The position numbers and the translations under genes were made by a program. Of a DNA stretch of 24,168 nucleotides, positions 1 through 6,801 are shown in pieces. Source of the DNA: JBOHHM01 sp050725495 (GTDB taxonomy: Bacteria; Pseudomonadota; Gammaproteobacteria; Burkholderiales; Burkholderiaceae_C); assembly GCA_050725495.1 (NCBI GenBank), contig JBOHHM010000034.1:1-24168 (forward strand), written 5' to 3'. Numbering within the stretch: position 1 is the stretch's first letter; each line of letters starts with the position of its first letter. Under the pieces are notes generated by a model. That model searched no databases, was not told the DNA's origin, and saw only the letters and a list, made by a program, of their open reading frames with translations.

Positions 1-1287
1 TACACGCGGGTCACGATCGAATCGGACAGCCGCCTGCAGGCCCGACAGTTTTTCGTGGCCAGCCCGCCGCGGCTGGCCGTCGACATCGAAGGCCTTGAGC
101 TCAACCCGGCGCTGCGCGAGCTGGTCGCCAAGGTCAAATCCGATGACCCTTTCATCAGCGGCATCCGCGTCGGCCAGAATGCCCCCGGCGTCGTTCGCCT
201 GGTCGTGGACCTGAAGCAAGCCGCCCTGCCCCAGGTGTTCACGCTCCCCCCCGTGGCCGCCTACCAGCACCGCCTGGTCTTTGACCTCTATCCCGCGCAG
301 GCCCAGGACCCGCTGGAGGCGCTGATTGCCGAGCGCCTGCAGGAGGCGCAGCAGACCGAGGCCGCGCGTCAGGCCGCCGGCGTGCCACACAGCCGCCCCG
401 CCGCGGCCGACCCGCTGGGCGAGCTGATCGCGCAGCAAGCGGCCAAGCCGACCTCCCCCGTCCCGTCGAGTCCTCCCAATGCTACAAATTCAATAGCTGC
501 CATCGCTCATTCCGCAAGGACCCGGGAGCAGATGGACCCGCAGCCTGGGCCCGCCTCGCGGACCGACCGCCTGATCATCGTCGCGCTGGACCCGGGCCAC
601 GGCGGCGAAGATCCCGGGGCCGTCGGCCCCAGCGGCACGCGCGAAAAGGACGTGGTGCTGCAGGTAGCGCACCGCCTGCGCGAGCGCATCAACGCGACCA
701 CGGTCAACGGCAACCCGATGCGCGCCTTTCTCACGCGCGACGCCGACTTCTTCGTGCCTTTGCATGTGCGCGTGCAAAAGGCCCGGCGCGTGCAGGCCGA
801 CCTGTTCGTCAGCATCCACGCCGATGCGTTCATGACGCCCAGCGCGCGCGGCGCCAGCGTGTTCGCGCTGAGCCAGAACGGCGCCTCCAGTTCGGCCGCG
901 CGCTGGATGGCCGACAAGGAAAACAAGGCCGACCTGGTGGGCGGCCTCAACGCCAAGGCCCAGGATGCGCAGGTGCAGCGCGCCCTGCTCGACATGAGCA
1001 CCACGGCGCAGATCAACGACAGCCTCAAGCTCGGCAGCGCCGTGCTCGGCGAGATCGGCCATGTCGGCAAGCTGCACAAGCCGCGCGTGGAGCAGGCCGG
1101 CTTTGCCGTGCTCAAGGCACCCGACATTCCCAGCGTGCTGGTCGAGACCGCCTTCATCAGCAACCCCGAGGAAGAGGCCAAGCTGCAAAGCGAGACCTAC
1201 CAGGAGCAGCTGGCCGACGCCATCCTGCGCGGCATTCAGCGTTACTTTGCCCACAACCCGCCGCTGGCGCGCAGCCGCAGCGTTTAG
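1..1287 (+). CDS. amiC: N-acetylmuramoyl-L-alanine amidase AmiC, 5' end outside window
   Basis: This periplasmic zinc amidase cleaves the MurNAc-L-alanine bond of peptidoglycan during daughter-cell separation. The frame is open from base 1 and the first codons (YTRVTIESDS...) already belong to an AMIN domain, so the GTG at 55 is not the real start and the signal peptide lies upstream. Counting from the first visible codon, the AMIN domain ends near residue 97. A Pro/Ala-rich linker follows to about 190, then an Amidase_3 domain. Zinc ligands are H200 (DPGHGG), E215 (REKD) and H273 (SIHAD); the catalytic Glu is E382 (VETAFISN). The segment DMSTTAQINDSLKLGSAVL matches the autoinhibitory helix insert of EnvC/NlpD-regulated AmiB/AmiC enzymes. 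The linker carries a 17-bp palindromic repeat at 481-497. In many Proteobacteria this gene lies directly before mutL; here mutL is about 7.9 kb away. The family call is firm; AmiB versus AmiC naming is convention. Confidence 0.95.
   Translation, partial: YTRVTIESDSRLQARQFFVASPPRLAVDIEGLELNPALRELVAKVKSDDPFISGIRVGQNAPGVVRLVVDLKQAALPQVFTLPPVAAYQHRLVFDLYPAQAQDPLEALIAERLQEAQQTEAARQAAGVPHSRPAAADPLGELIAQQAAKPTSPVPSSPPNATNSIAAIAHSARTREQMDPQPGPASRTDRLIIVALDPGHGGEDPGAVGPSGTREKDVVLQVAHRLRERINATTVNGNPMRAFLTRDADFFVPLHVRVQKARRVQADLFVSIHADAFMTPSARGASVFALSQNGASSSAARWMADKENKADLVGGLNAKAQDAQVQRALLDMSTTAQINDSLKLGSAVLGEIGHVGKLHKPRVEQAGFAVLKAPDIPSVLVETAFISNPEEEAKLQSETYQEQLADAILRGIQRYFAHNPPLARSRSV
481..497 (+). repeat. 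17-bp palindromic repeat in amiC linker (copy 1 of 4)
   Basis: The sequence is GCTACAAATTCAATAGC, with GCTA/TAGC ends around an AT-rich core, in the AMIN-amidase linker. It is read in frame as A-T-N-S-I-A using AT-rich codons (ACA, AAT, TCA, ATA) unlike the surrounding GC-ending ones. The following TGC gives the extended end ATAGCTGC, also seen on the opposite strand of the copy at 9513. Confidence 0.7.
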
Positions 1288-1300
1288 AAGGGCGTGCATC

Positions 1301-1322
1301 GATCTTCCAGCAGGAGAAGATC
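1301..1322. terminator. Hairpin between convergent amiC and mntA
   Basis: GATCTTC (1301-1307) and GAAGATC (1316-1322) form a perfect 7-bp stem around an 8-nt loop. The hairpin lies 13 nt past the amiC stop and overlaps the mntA stop codon. There is no clear T-tract on either strand, so it is only a candidate bidirectional terminator or transcript-end protector. Confidence 0.35.
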
Positions 1323-1614
1323 AGACCAGCAGGTCGGTCAATGGCCCCACGTGCTGCTTGAATTCAGGACTGACCTGACTCCAGTCGATCACATCCACCG
1401 TGATGGGCAGGTTCGACTCCTCGAAGGCCTCGCGCAGGCGCGCCAAAACGCGCCAATCCAGAGAATGCTCGGGTGCCAGCGCCAAATCCAGATCTGAGAA
1501 CTTGCGCGAGCGCCCATTGACGCGGGAGCCGAATGCGTAAACCGGTACGCCCGGCACGCAGCGCATCAAAATGCCGCGCACCGTCGCCAGGTGCTGCGAC
1601 GCAAGATCAATCAT
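1321..1614 (-). CDS. mntA: MNT-domain nucleotidyltransferase antitoxin MntA
   Basis: A 97-residue minimal nucleotidyltransferase. The polymerase-beta-type signature GSX10DXD is exact: G29-S30, then D41-L-D43 (GSRVNGRSRKFSDLDLAL), with a third acidic residue at D74 in TVDVIDW. In characterised pairs of this family MntA uses ATP to AMPylate a tyrosine of the partner HEPN RNase and so neutralises it. The start codon lies 8 nt inside the end of hepT, the usual tight coupling of HEPN-MNT pairs. Size and motif also match the HI0073 type of Haemophilus. The call of antitoxin rests on motif plus partner; activity is inferred. The gene is convergent with amiC. Confidence 0.88.
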   Translation of the reverse strand: MIDLASQHLATVRGILMRCVPGVPVYAFGSRVNGRSRKFSDLDLALAPEHSLDWRVLARLREAFEESNLPITVDVIDWSQVSPEFKQHVGPLTDLLV

Positions 1615-2029
1615 TGCGGGCCTCCAGCACGCCCAACGTACGCTTGGCCTCGGGCAAAAAGCGAGCGCTCAAGGCAAAAACCATCTCCGCTGTTTTGGAA
1701 TTGTAGGTATGGGCAGTCTGGTTGCGTGCCTGGTGAAAATCCATCCACAGATCGACGTCGTCGATCAAGCCGGCCTTCGCGGCCAACCGGTAGACCTGGC
1801 GCATGGTGGCGCCCGACACATCGCCAGCGAGAGGATTGGCTTCCAGCCAACGCCTCATCATTTTCCAGCTCTGCTCGTACGCCACTTCAAAATTCTGGAC
1901 CACCCCCGCTCTGACCGCCTCCTGGGTCTCGGGCGAGAGGCCCGCCCATTGCACGCCATCCGCGGTGACATGAAGCGCCCGCTCCAATGCGCCGATCGAC
2001 GAAGTCAGGGAGGACAGGTCAAGTGCCAT
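1607..2029 (-). CDS. hepT: HEPN-domain RNase toxin HepT (HI0074-like)
   Basis: A 140-residue helical HEPN protein of the type annotated as nucleotidyltransferase substrate-binding protein (HI0074-like). The conserved motif RX4HXY is intact as R102-N-Q-T-A-H107-T-Y109. In the family the Arg and His form the RNase active site and the Tyr is AMPylated by MntA. It is the first gene of a two-gene unit whose coding regions overlap by 8 nt. No Shine-Dalgarno is visible before the ATG; instead a -35/-10-like pair (TTTACC, 17 nt, TAGAAT) places +1 on the A of the start codon, which would make the mRNA leaderless. The intact motif in both genes suggests a functional module. This is one of the accessory genes separating amiC from mutL. 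Confidence 0.88.
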   Translation of the reverse strand: MALDLSSLTSSIGALERALHVTADGVQWAGLSPETQEAVRAGVVQNFEVAYEQSWKMMRRWLEANPLAGDVSGATMRQVYRLAAKAGLIDDVDLWMDFHQARNQTAHTYNSKTAEMVFALSARFLPEAKRTLGVLEARND

Positions 2030-2035
2030 TGCTTG

Positions 2036-2064
2036 ATTCTAGGGCCGTGCCCACCCCCGGTAAA
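2036..2064 (-). promoter_or_regulatory. Candidate leaderless promoter of hepT-mntA
   Basis: On the minus strand TTTACC (2064-2059) and TAGAAT (2041-2036) are separated by exactly 17 nt. The -10 box occupies -12 to -7 relative to the A of the hepT ATG at 2029, so transcription would begin on the start codon. The -35 matches the consensus at four of six positions. Confidence 0.45.
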
Positions 2065-2185
2065 CCGGCGAGCTCGAGCACCATTTCGCCCGCAACCGGC
2101 CGCCGATGCGCAAGCGCCCGCTGTAGACTGCAGGGGCGAGCCCGCGATCGCGAGCGCGCTGACTCTTTCTTTCTGGAGGACATCC

Positions 2186-2518
2186 ATGGCACAGCCACAT
2201 GCAAAGTCCGGCGAGGTCGTCAGTCTGCGCCCGATCGGCGAGGGCTTGAGCAGCGCCACCACCACCGCCGTCCTCAAGGCCGAGCAACTGGAAGTCGTTC
2301 GCGTCGTGCTGCCCGCGGGCAAGGAGATGCGCGAACACAGGGCCCCGGGCGAGGTCACGGTCCATTGCATCGAGGGCTGCATCGAGTTTCGCACGCCTGC
2401 CGGCACGCAGTTGCTGAACCCCGGCGATTTCATCCACCTGCAACGCCAGCAGCCGCACGCCCTGAAGGCCATCGAGGACGCCTCGGCCTTGATGACGATC
2501 TGCTTGGTCTCGGGCTGA
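2186..2518 (+). CDS. Small single-domain cupin protein
   Basis: A 110-residue protein forming one cupin beta-barrel. The middle has typical cupin spacing: HRAPGEVTVHCIEGCIEF in the first conserved half, and GDFIHLQRQQPHAL, with the usual Pro-Gly-Asp-turn character, in the second. Histidines in both halves could bind a metal. The ATG at 2186 is chosen because TCTGGAGGA ends 5 nt before it; the frame extends further upstream to 1571 only as an artefact on the strand opposite hepT. No enzymatic partner is adjacent, and the specific role is unknown. Similar small cupins are often annotated only as cupin domain-containing proteins. The gene diverges from hepT with about 156 bp between starts. Confidence 0.8.
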   Translation: MAQPHAKSGEVVSLRPIGEGLSSATTTAVLKAEQLEVVRVVLPAGKEMREHRAPGEVTVHCIEGCIEFRTPAGTQLLNPGDFIHLQRQQPHALKAIEDASALMTICLVSG

Positions 2519-2709
2519 GGGCAGATCAAGGCTGCGGGCCGGCTTGGCTGCTGCTTTTACCGTTGTGGTTCTGCGCGCGACTTTGAACGTCGCCGGTGTC
2601 GGGAATTTAGACTTCCGCGCCAACCCAGCAACGGTGCGCGCCATCAAAGATCTTCGGCAGCCCGCGCTGCTAGAGCGGCCCGTCGATGCAGTCCCGAAGC
2701 GGGCAAGTC
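2519..2709. other. Intergenic stretch between convergent cupin and sugar kinase genes
   Basis: About 190 nt separate the two convergent stop codons. The only structure seen is a weak 5-bp hairpin, GCAGC/GCTGC at 2657-2670, without a convincing T-tract. Open frames here are short and lack any recognisable protein. Confidence 0.4.
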
Positions 2710-3702
2710 TCAGCCAAACGCGCAAGGCACCTGTTGGACCCTGGCCAGCACTTCCTCCCATGTCGGCGGCACACAGCCGCGACGCATGACGCACAGGCTG
2801 GCGCTGGCCAGCGCATGCGAGAGCAGCCGCCGGCCCGCCGCGTCGTCCAGCGGCGCCAGAAGATCGCCTGCGCTGTCTTCGCGCGTCAGCAAGGCCACCA
2901 TCAGGCCGGCGAGGAAGCAGTCGCCGGCGCCCACGGTGTCGACGACCTGCAGCGGCTCGGACTCGCGGGCCTGCCAGCGCTGGCCGTCGCAGGTCAGCAG
3001 CCAGGCGCCCTGCCCTCCGAGGGTCAGGACCAGCAGGCGCGCTGCGCTCGCCTGCAGCAGCAGCTGCGCCTGCTCGAGCGCATGCGCGCCGGGCGTGCCG
3101 AGGCTCACAAGATCTTCATCGCTGACCTTGACGACGTCGGCGCTTTGCAGCGCGGCGTGCACATTGCGCCGATACGCGTCGAGATCGGGCATGACCGAGG
3201 GGCGCAGGTTGGCATCGACCACAACCACGGCGCCGGCCTCGCGCTGGGCCCGCAGCCAGGGCAGGTAATGCCCGGCGTCTTCCGGCGCGAGGGCCAGCGC
3301 GCCGGTGCAGACCATCCGCAGCGCCGGCTCTCGCCGGCATGACTGAATCAGGCTGTCGGCCGTCACCGCGCGGTCGGCCACGCCCTGCCGATAAAAGGCG
3401 TAGTCCGGGTGGCCGGTGTCGTCGAGCCCCACGACCGCCAGCGAGGTGCTTTGCACCACCGGCTGCGCTCGCGCCAGCTGCACGCCGTCGGCCACCAGCG
3501 CCGCGGCGAGCTGGCGGCCGAAGCGGTCGCTCGACAAGGGGTTGAGGTAGAGCGAGCCTATGCCTTGCCTGGCCAGCGCACGGGTCAGGTTGTACACGGC
3601 ACCTCCCAGGCAGGGCTCGTAGCGTCCATCGTCTTGCACGATCAGGTCGATCAGCGCTTCGCCAGCGGTTGCAACCTGAATCAGGTTCTCAGGGTTTTCC
3701 AT
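2710..3702 (-). CDS. frcK: PfkB-family sugar kinase, probable fructokinase (FrcK-like)
   Basis: A 330-residue ribokinase/PfkB-fold kinase that would phosphorylate the imported sugar with ATP in the cytoplasm. The N-terminus has GEALIDLI (residues 14-21) and the PfkB signature-1 region GGAVYNLTRALARQG (33-47). The C-terminal signature DTVGAGD (255-261) holds the catalytic base D261, followed by CFLAGL. Length is typical. It is divergently transcribed from the frcBCA-type transporter, and in Sinorhizobium meliloti an frcK kinase accompanies frcBCA; fructokinase is therefore the best guess, although PfkB kinases cannot be assigned a substrate by motif alone. No Shine-Dalgarno is visible upstream of the ATG, and an AT-rich block with inverted repeats abuts the start codon, suggesting that regulator binding blocks initiation there. 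Confidence 0.85.
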   Translation of the reverse strand: MENPENLIQVATAGEALIDLIVQDDGRYEPCLGGAVYNLTRALARQGIGSLYLNPLSSDRFGRQLAAALVADGVQLARAQPVVQSTSLAVVGLDDTGHPDYAFYRQGVADRAVTADSLIQSCRREPALRMVCTGALALAPEDAGHYLPWLRAQREAGAVVVVDANLRPSVMPDLDAYRRNVHAALQSADVVKVSDEDLVSLGTPGAHALEQAQLLLQASAARLLVLTLGGQGAWLLTCDGQRWQARESEPLQVVDTVGAGDCFLAGLMVALLTREDSAGDLLAPLDDAAGRRLLSHALASASLCVMRRGCVPPTWEEVLARVQQVPCAFG

Positions 3703-3822
3703 AACTAAAACAACTTGATTTAGTAATTAAGTCGCCACTATAGTTCCCGGGCGGCCTGAGGTAAAGCGCAATTTCCCAGGACCCCAACCCTTGACCCTTG
3801 ATTCAACCAGGAGACGACTCGC
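3703..3822. promoter_or_regulatory. Divergent frcK/frcB promoter-operator region
   Basis: An AT-rich island in GC-rich DNA holds two overlapping inverted repeats. ACTTGATTTAGTAATTAAGT (3713-3732) is an 8-4-8 palindrome with one mismatch. ACTAAA (3704-3709) and TTTAGT (3719-3724) are separated by 9 nt, a layout comparable to ROK-type XylR operators. A plus-strand promoter candidate, TTGATT (3715-3720), 18 nt, TATAGT (3739-3744), overlaps the palindrome and would drive frcB. The ROK regulator encoded at 7251-8492 is the likely ligand-responsive repressor. Assignment of that protein to this site is inference. Confidence 0.55.
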
Positions 3823-4824
3823 ATGAAGACAAGCACCGCCACCCTGATGCTGACCAGCCTCGCGCTGGCCGCAGCGTCCGCCTTCGCGGCCGGCGAACCC
3901 GTGATCGGCCTGATCACCAAAACCGAGACCAACCCCTTCTTCGTGAAAATGAAGGAAGGCGCGCAGATGGAGGCCCAAAAGCTCGGCGCCAAGCTGCTGA
4001 CCGGCGCCGGCAAGACCGATGGCGACAACGCGGGCCAGATCACCGCGATGGAAAACATGATTGCCGGCGGCGCCAAGACCATTCTGATCACCCCGAGCGA
4101 CTCCAAGGCCATCGTGCCGGCCATCAAGAAGGCCCAGGAAAAGGGCGTGATGGTGATCGCCCTGGACAGCCCGGCCGACCCGGCCAACGCCACCGACGCC
4201 CTGTTCGCCACCGACAACTACAAGGCCGGCGTGCTGATCGGCCAATATGCCAAGGCCGCCCTGGGTGGCAAGAAGCCCGTGATCGCCACGCTGGACCTGT
4301 TGCCCGGCCACCCGGTGGGCGCGCAGCGCCACAACGGCTTCCTGCAAGGCTATGGCCTGCAGTCGTTTGACGCCAAGAACAACGAGCTGGCCAAGCCGGC
4401 TGAGGTGGTCTGCATGGCCGACAGCTACGGCGACCGCGCCAAGGGCCAGACCGGCATGGAAAACTGCCTGCAGAAGAACCCCGAAATCAACCTGGTCTAC
4501 ACCATCAACGAGCCGGCCGCGGCCGGTGCCTACAACGCACTGAAGGCCGCCGGCAAGGAGAAGGATGTGGTGATCGTGTCCGTGGACGGCGGCTGCGCCG
4601 GCATCAAGGACGTGGGCGCCGGCGTGATCGCCGCGACCTCGCAACAGTACCCGCTGAAGATGGCGGCCATGGGCGTGGCCGCCGGCGTCGAGTACGCCAA
4701 GACCGGCAAGAAGGTCAGCGGCTACACCGACACCGGCGTGGCCCTGATCGCCGCCAAGACCCAGAAGGGCGTGGACAGCAAGGACGTCAAGACCGGCACC
4801 GACCTGTGCTGGGGCAGCAAGTAG
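3823..4824 (+). CDS. frcB: Periplasmic sugar-binding protein of a CUT2 ABC importer (FrcB-like)
   Basis: A 333-residue periplasmic binding protein of the ribose/fructose (RbsB/FrcB) class that captures a monosaccharide and delivers it to the FrcC-FrcA importer. A Sec signal peptide covers residues 1-22 (MKTSTATLML..., cleavage after AFA). The mature part begins with PVIGLITKTETNPFFVKM, typical of peripheral binding protein type 1 folds, and later has DSPAD, a region near LLPGHPVGAQRHNG, and VSVDGGC near the hinge. AGGAG lies 9 nt before the ATG. The gene opens the operon, and a perfect 11-bp hairpin follows its stop, as often seen behind abundantly expressed binding-protein genes. The overall set of binding protein, permease and ATPase matches S. 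meliloti frcBCA (fructose, also mannose and ribose); exact substrate is inferred. Confidence 0.9.
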   Translation: MKTSTATLMLTSLALAAASAFAAGEPVIGLITKTETNPFFVKMKEGAQMEAQKLGAKLLTGAGKTDGDNAGQITAMENMIAGGAKTILITPSDSKAIVPAIKKAQEKGVMVIALDSPADPANATDALFATDNYKAGVLIGQYAKAALGGKKPVIATLDLLPGHPVGAQRHNGFLQGYGLQSFDAKNNELAKPAEVVCMADSYGDRAKGQTGMENCLQKNPEINLVYTINEPAAAGAYNALKAAGKEKDVVIVSVDGGCAGIKDVGAGVIAATSQQYPLKMAAMGVAAGVEYAKTGKKVSGYTDTGVALIAAKTQKGVDSKDVKTGTDLCWGSK

Positions 4825-4842
4825 GCGCCGCAGATCCTCAAG

Positions 4843-4870
4843 CAGGTCGGGCCTGATCCGGCCCGACCTG
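4843..4870 (+). other. Perfect 11-bp stem-loop between frcB and frcC
   Basis: CAGGTCGGGCC (4843-4853) and GGCCCGACCTG (4860-4870) pair perfectly around a 6-nt loop, 18 nt after the frcB stop. There is no T-tract, so a full intrinsic terminator is unlikely. It fits a 3'-end stabiliser or partial attenuator that would keep binding-protein mRNA above permease mRNA. Confidence 0.7.
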
Positions 4871-4962
4871 ACGCCGGATTCCCTGTCCCTGCGGCTGCGG
4901 CGGCCAGCAGGGCGTTGCCCGGGCTGCCGCCGCCTTTCCTTCCAACACTTTGCGCTGACACC

Positions 4963-5955
4963 ATGAACACCTGGAAAATCAAGCTACCACGACTGGGCAC
5001 GCTCGGGCCCTACAAGCTGCCGCCAATGGGCACGCTCGGGCCCTTCATCGCGCTGCTGGTGGCCTGCGTTTTTTTCGCGACCCAGAGCGACCGCTTCCTC
5101 AGCAGCCAGAACTTCTCGCTGATCCTCGCGCAAGTCATGGTCGTGGGCGTGATCGCCATCGGCCAGACGCTGATCATCCTGACGGCGGGCATCGATCTGT
5201 CGTGCGGCATGGTGATGGCGCTGGGCGGCATCGTGATGACCAAGTTCGCTGCCGACTTCGGCCTCTCGGCCCCCGTGGCGATCGCCTGCGGCATCGGCGT
5301 GACGACCTTGTTCGGCCTGGTCAACGGCCTGCTGGTCACCCGTGTCAAGCTGCCGCCTTTCATCGTGACCCTGGGCACCCTCAACATCGCGTTTGCCATC
5401 ACCCAGCTCTACTCCGGCTCGCAAACCGTCACCGACATCCCGGCTGGCATGACCCTGCTGGGCAACACCTTCAAGTTTGGCGACGCCGCGGTGGCCTATG
5501 GCGCCCTGCTGATGCTGGCTCTGTACGTGCTGGCCTGGTTCGGCCTGCGTGAAACGGCCGCCGGGCGCCATGTGTACGCCGTCGGCAACAACCCCGAGGC
5601 CACCCGACTCACCGGGATTGCGACCGACAAGGTGCTGCTGGGCGTGTATGTGCTGGCCGGCGTGTTCTACGGCATCGCCTCGCTGCTGAGCGTGGCCCGT
5701 ACCGGCGCCGGCGACCCGAACGCCGGCCAGACCGAAAACCTCGATGCCATCACCGCCGTGGTGCTGGGCGGAACCAGCCTGTTCGGCGGGCGCGGCGTGG
5801 TGCTCGGCAGCCTGGTGGGCGCGCTGATCGTGGGCGTGTTCCGCAACGGCCTGACGCTGATGGGCGTCTCATCCGTCTACCAGATCCTGGTCACCGGCAT
5901 CCTCGTGATCCTGGCTGTGGCCACCGACCAAATGTCTCACAAAGGAGCCCGCTGA
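4963..5955 (+). CDS. frcC: CUT2-family sugar ABC transporter permease (FrcC-like)
   Basis: A 330-residue inner-membrane permease of the RbsC/FrcC class that forms the transport channel. Hydrophobic segments start at FIALLVACVFFATQ and continue through the protein. The conserved block MVVGVIAIGQTLIILTAGIDLSCGMVMALGG is diagnostic for the family, as are the LPPFIVTLGTLNIA and VGNNPEATRLTGI regions and the C-terminal VVLGGTSLFGGRGVVLGSLVGALIVG. The ATG at 4963 is preferred over an in-frame ATG 48 nt upstream because family members begin shortly before the first membrane helix. The N-terminal tail contains a 33-bp tandem duplication (4981-5046), encoding two copies of a KLPxxGTLGP(Y/F) unit. The stop shares one base with the frcA start (TGATG), so the two are translationally coupled. 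Confidence 0.92.
   Translation: MNTWKIKLPRLGTLGPYKLPPMGTLGPFIALLVACVFFATQSDRFLSSQNFSLILAQVMVVGVIAIGQTLIILTAGIDLSCGMVMALGGIVMTKFAADFGLSAPVAIACGIGVTTLFGLVNGLLVTRVKLPPFIVTLGTLNIAFAITQLYSGSQTVTDIPAGMTLLGNTFKFGDAAVAYGALLMLALYVLAWFGLRETAAGRHVYAVGNNPEATRLTGIATDKVLLGVYVLAGVFYGIASLLSVARTGAGDPNAGQTENLDAITAVVLGGTSLFGGRGVVLGSLVGALIVGVFRNGLTLMGVSSVYQILVTGILVILAVATDQMSHKGAR
4981..5046 (+). repeat. 33-bp tandem duplication in the 5' end of frcC
   Basis: Two adjacent 33-nt units (4981-5013 and 5014-5046) match at 28 of 33 positions. They encode KLPRLGTLGPY and KLPPMGTLGPF. The duplication lies in the cytoplasmic tail before the first membrane helix, where an insertion is likely tolerated. Confidence 0.85.
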
Positions 5956-6785
5956 TGAACGCCGTGCTCAAGCCCACCCCCATGGACATGCCGGAGGCGG
6001 CGCCGCAGATCGTGATGCAGGCGCGGGGCCTGGTCAAACGCTACGGCCATGTGACCGCGCTGGACGGCGCGGACTTCGAACTGCGCGCCGGCGAAATCCT
6101 GGCCGTGATCGGCGACAACGGCGCCGGCAAGTCTTCGCTCATCAAATGCCTGTCGGGCGCCACCATTCCCGACGAAGGCCGCATCGAGCTGGACGGCAAG
6201 CCCATCCACTTCAAGAGCCCGATCGACGCCCGCCGCGCCGGCATCGAGACGGTCTACCAGGACCTGGCGGTCGCTCCCGCCATGACGATTGCCGAAAACC
6301 TGTTCCTCGGTCGCGAGCTGCGGCGCGAAGGTTTGCTGGGCCAGGTGCTGCGCATGCTGGACAAGAAGAAGATGCTGGAGATCAGCATCGCGCGCATGAA
6401 CGACCTCAAGGTCGGCATCCGCTCCATGACCCAGACGGTCGAGACGCTGTCCGGCGGCCAGCGCCAGTGCGTGGCAGTGTCGCGGGCCGCAGCCTTTGCC
6501 CAGCATGTGGTCATCATGGACGAGCCGACCGCGGCCCTGGGCGTGAAGGAGGGCAATATGGTGCTGGAGCTGATCCGCCGCGTGCGCGACAAGGGCCTGC
6601 CGGTGGTGCTCATCAGCCACAACATGCCTCATGTGTTCGAGATTGCCGACCGCATCCATGTGGCGCGCCTGGGCAAGCGAGCCGCCGTGTTGAACCCCAG
6701 GAAGATCAGCATGAGCGACACCGTGGCGGTCATGACCGGCGCGATGCGGCCCGAAGACATCCCGGCCGAGTGCCTGGCGCATTGA
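5955..6785 (+). CDS. frcA: Sugar ABC transporter ATP-binding protein (FrcA-like)
   Basis: A 276-residue single-domain ATPase that powers the FrcC channel. Walker A is GDNGAGKSS, the ABC signature is LSGGQRQ, and Walker B is VVIMDEPTAALG, followed by the switch histidine in VVLISHNMPHV. CUT2 importers such as RbsA and XylG usually have two fused ATPase halves of about 500 residues; the short single-domain form plus phrases such as GIETVYQDLAVAPAMTIAENLFLGRE and RIHVARLGKR match FrcA of S. meliloti. AAAGGAG precedes the start, which overlaps the frcC stop by one base. After a 16-nt gap the operon continues with a mutarotase gene. Substrate fructose is inferred from FrcA similarity and the linked kinase. 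Confidence 0.92.
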   Translation: MNAVLKPTPMDMPEAAPQIVMQARGLVKRYGHVTALDGADFELRAGEILAVIGDNGAGKSSLIKCLSGATIPDEGRIELDGKPIHFKSPIDARRAGIETVYQDLAVAPAMTIAENLFLGRELRREGLLGQVLRMLDKKKMLEISIARMNDLKVGIRSMTQTVETLSGGQRQCVAVSRAAAFAQHVVIMDEPTAALGVKEGNMVLELIRRVRDKGLPVVLISHNMPHVFEIADRIHVARLGKRAAVLNPRKISMSDTVAVMTGAMRPEDIPAECLAH

Positions 6786-6801
6786 CGTTTGGAAGACCCC
6801 C

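Noticed and set aside
1571..2185. N-terminal extension of the cupin frame back to 1571
   Set aside because: This part is antisense to hepT-mntA, has no family similarity, and a good ribosome site stands directly before the ATG at 2186.
2657..2670. GCAGC/GCTGC hairpin as a terminator for the kinase gene
   Set aside because: Only a 5-bp stem with no convincing T-tract; noted within the intergenic entry but not called as a terminator.
2544..2789. Short plus-strand frame of 81 codons between cupin and kinase genes
   Set aside because: No ribosome site, no recognisable sequence, and it runs into the 3' end of the kinase gene on the other strand.
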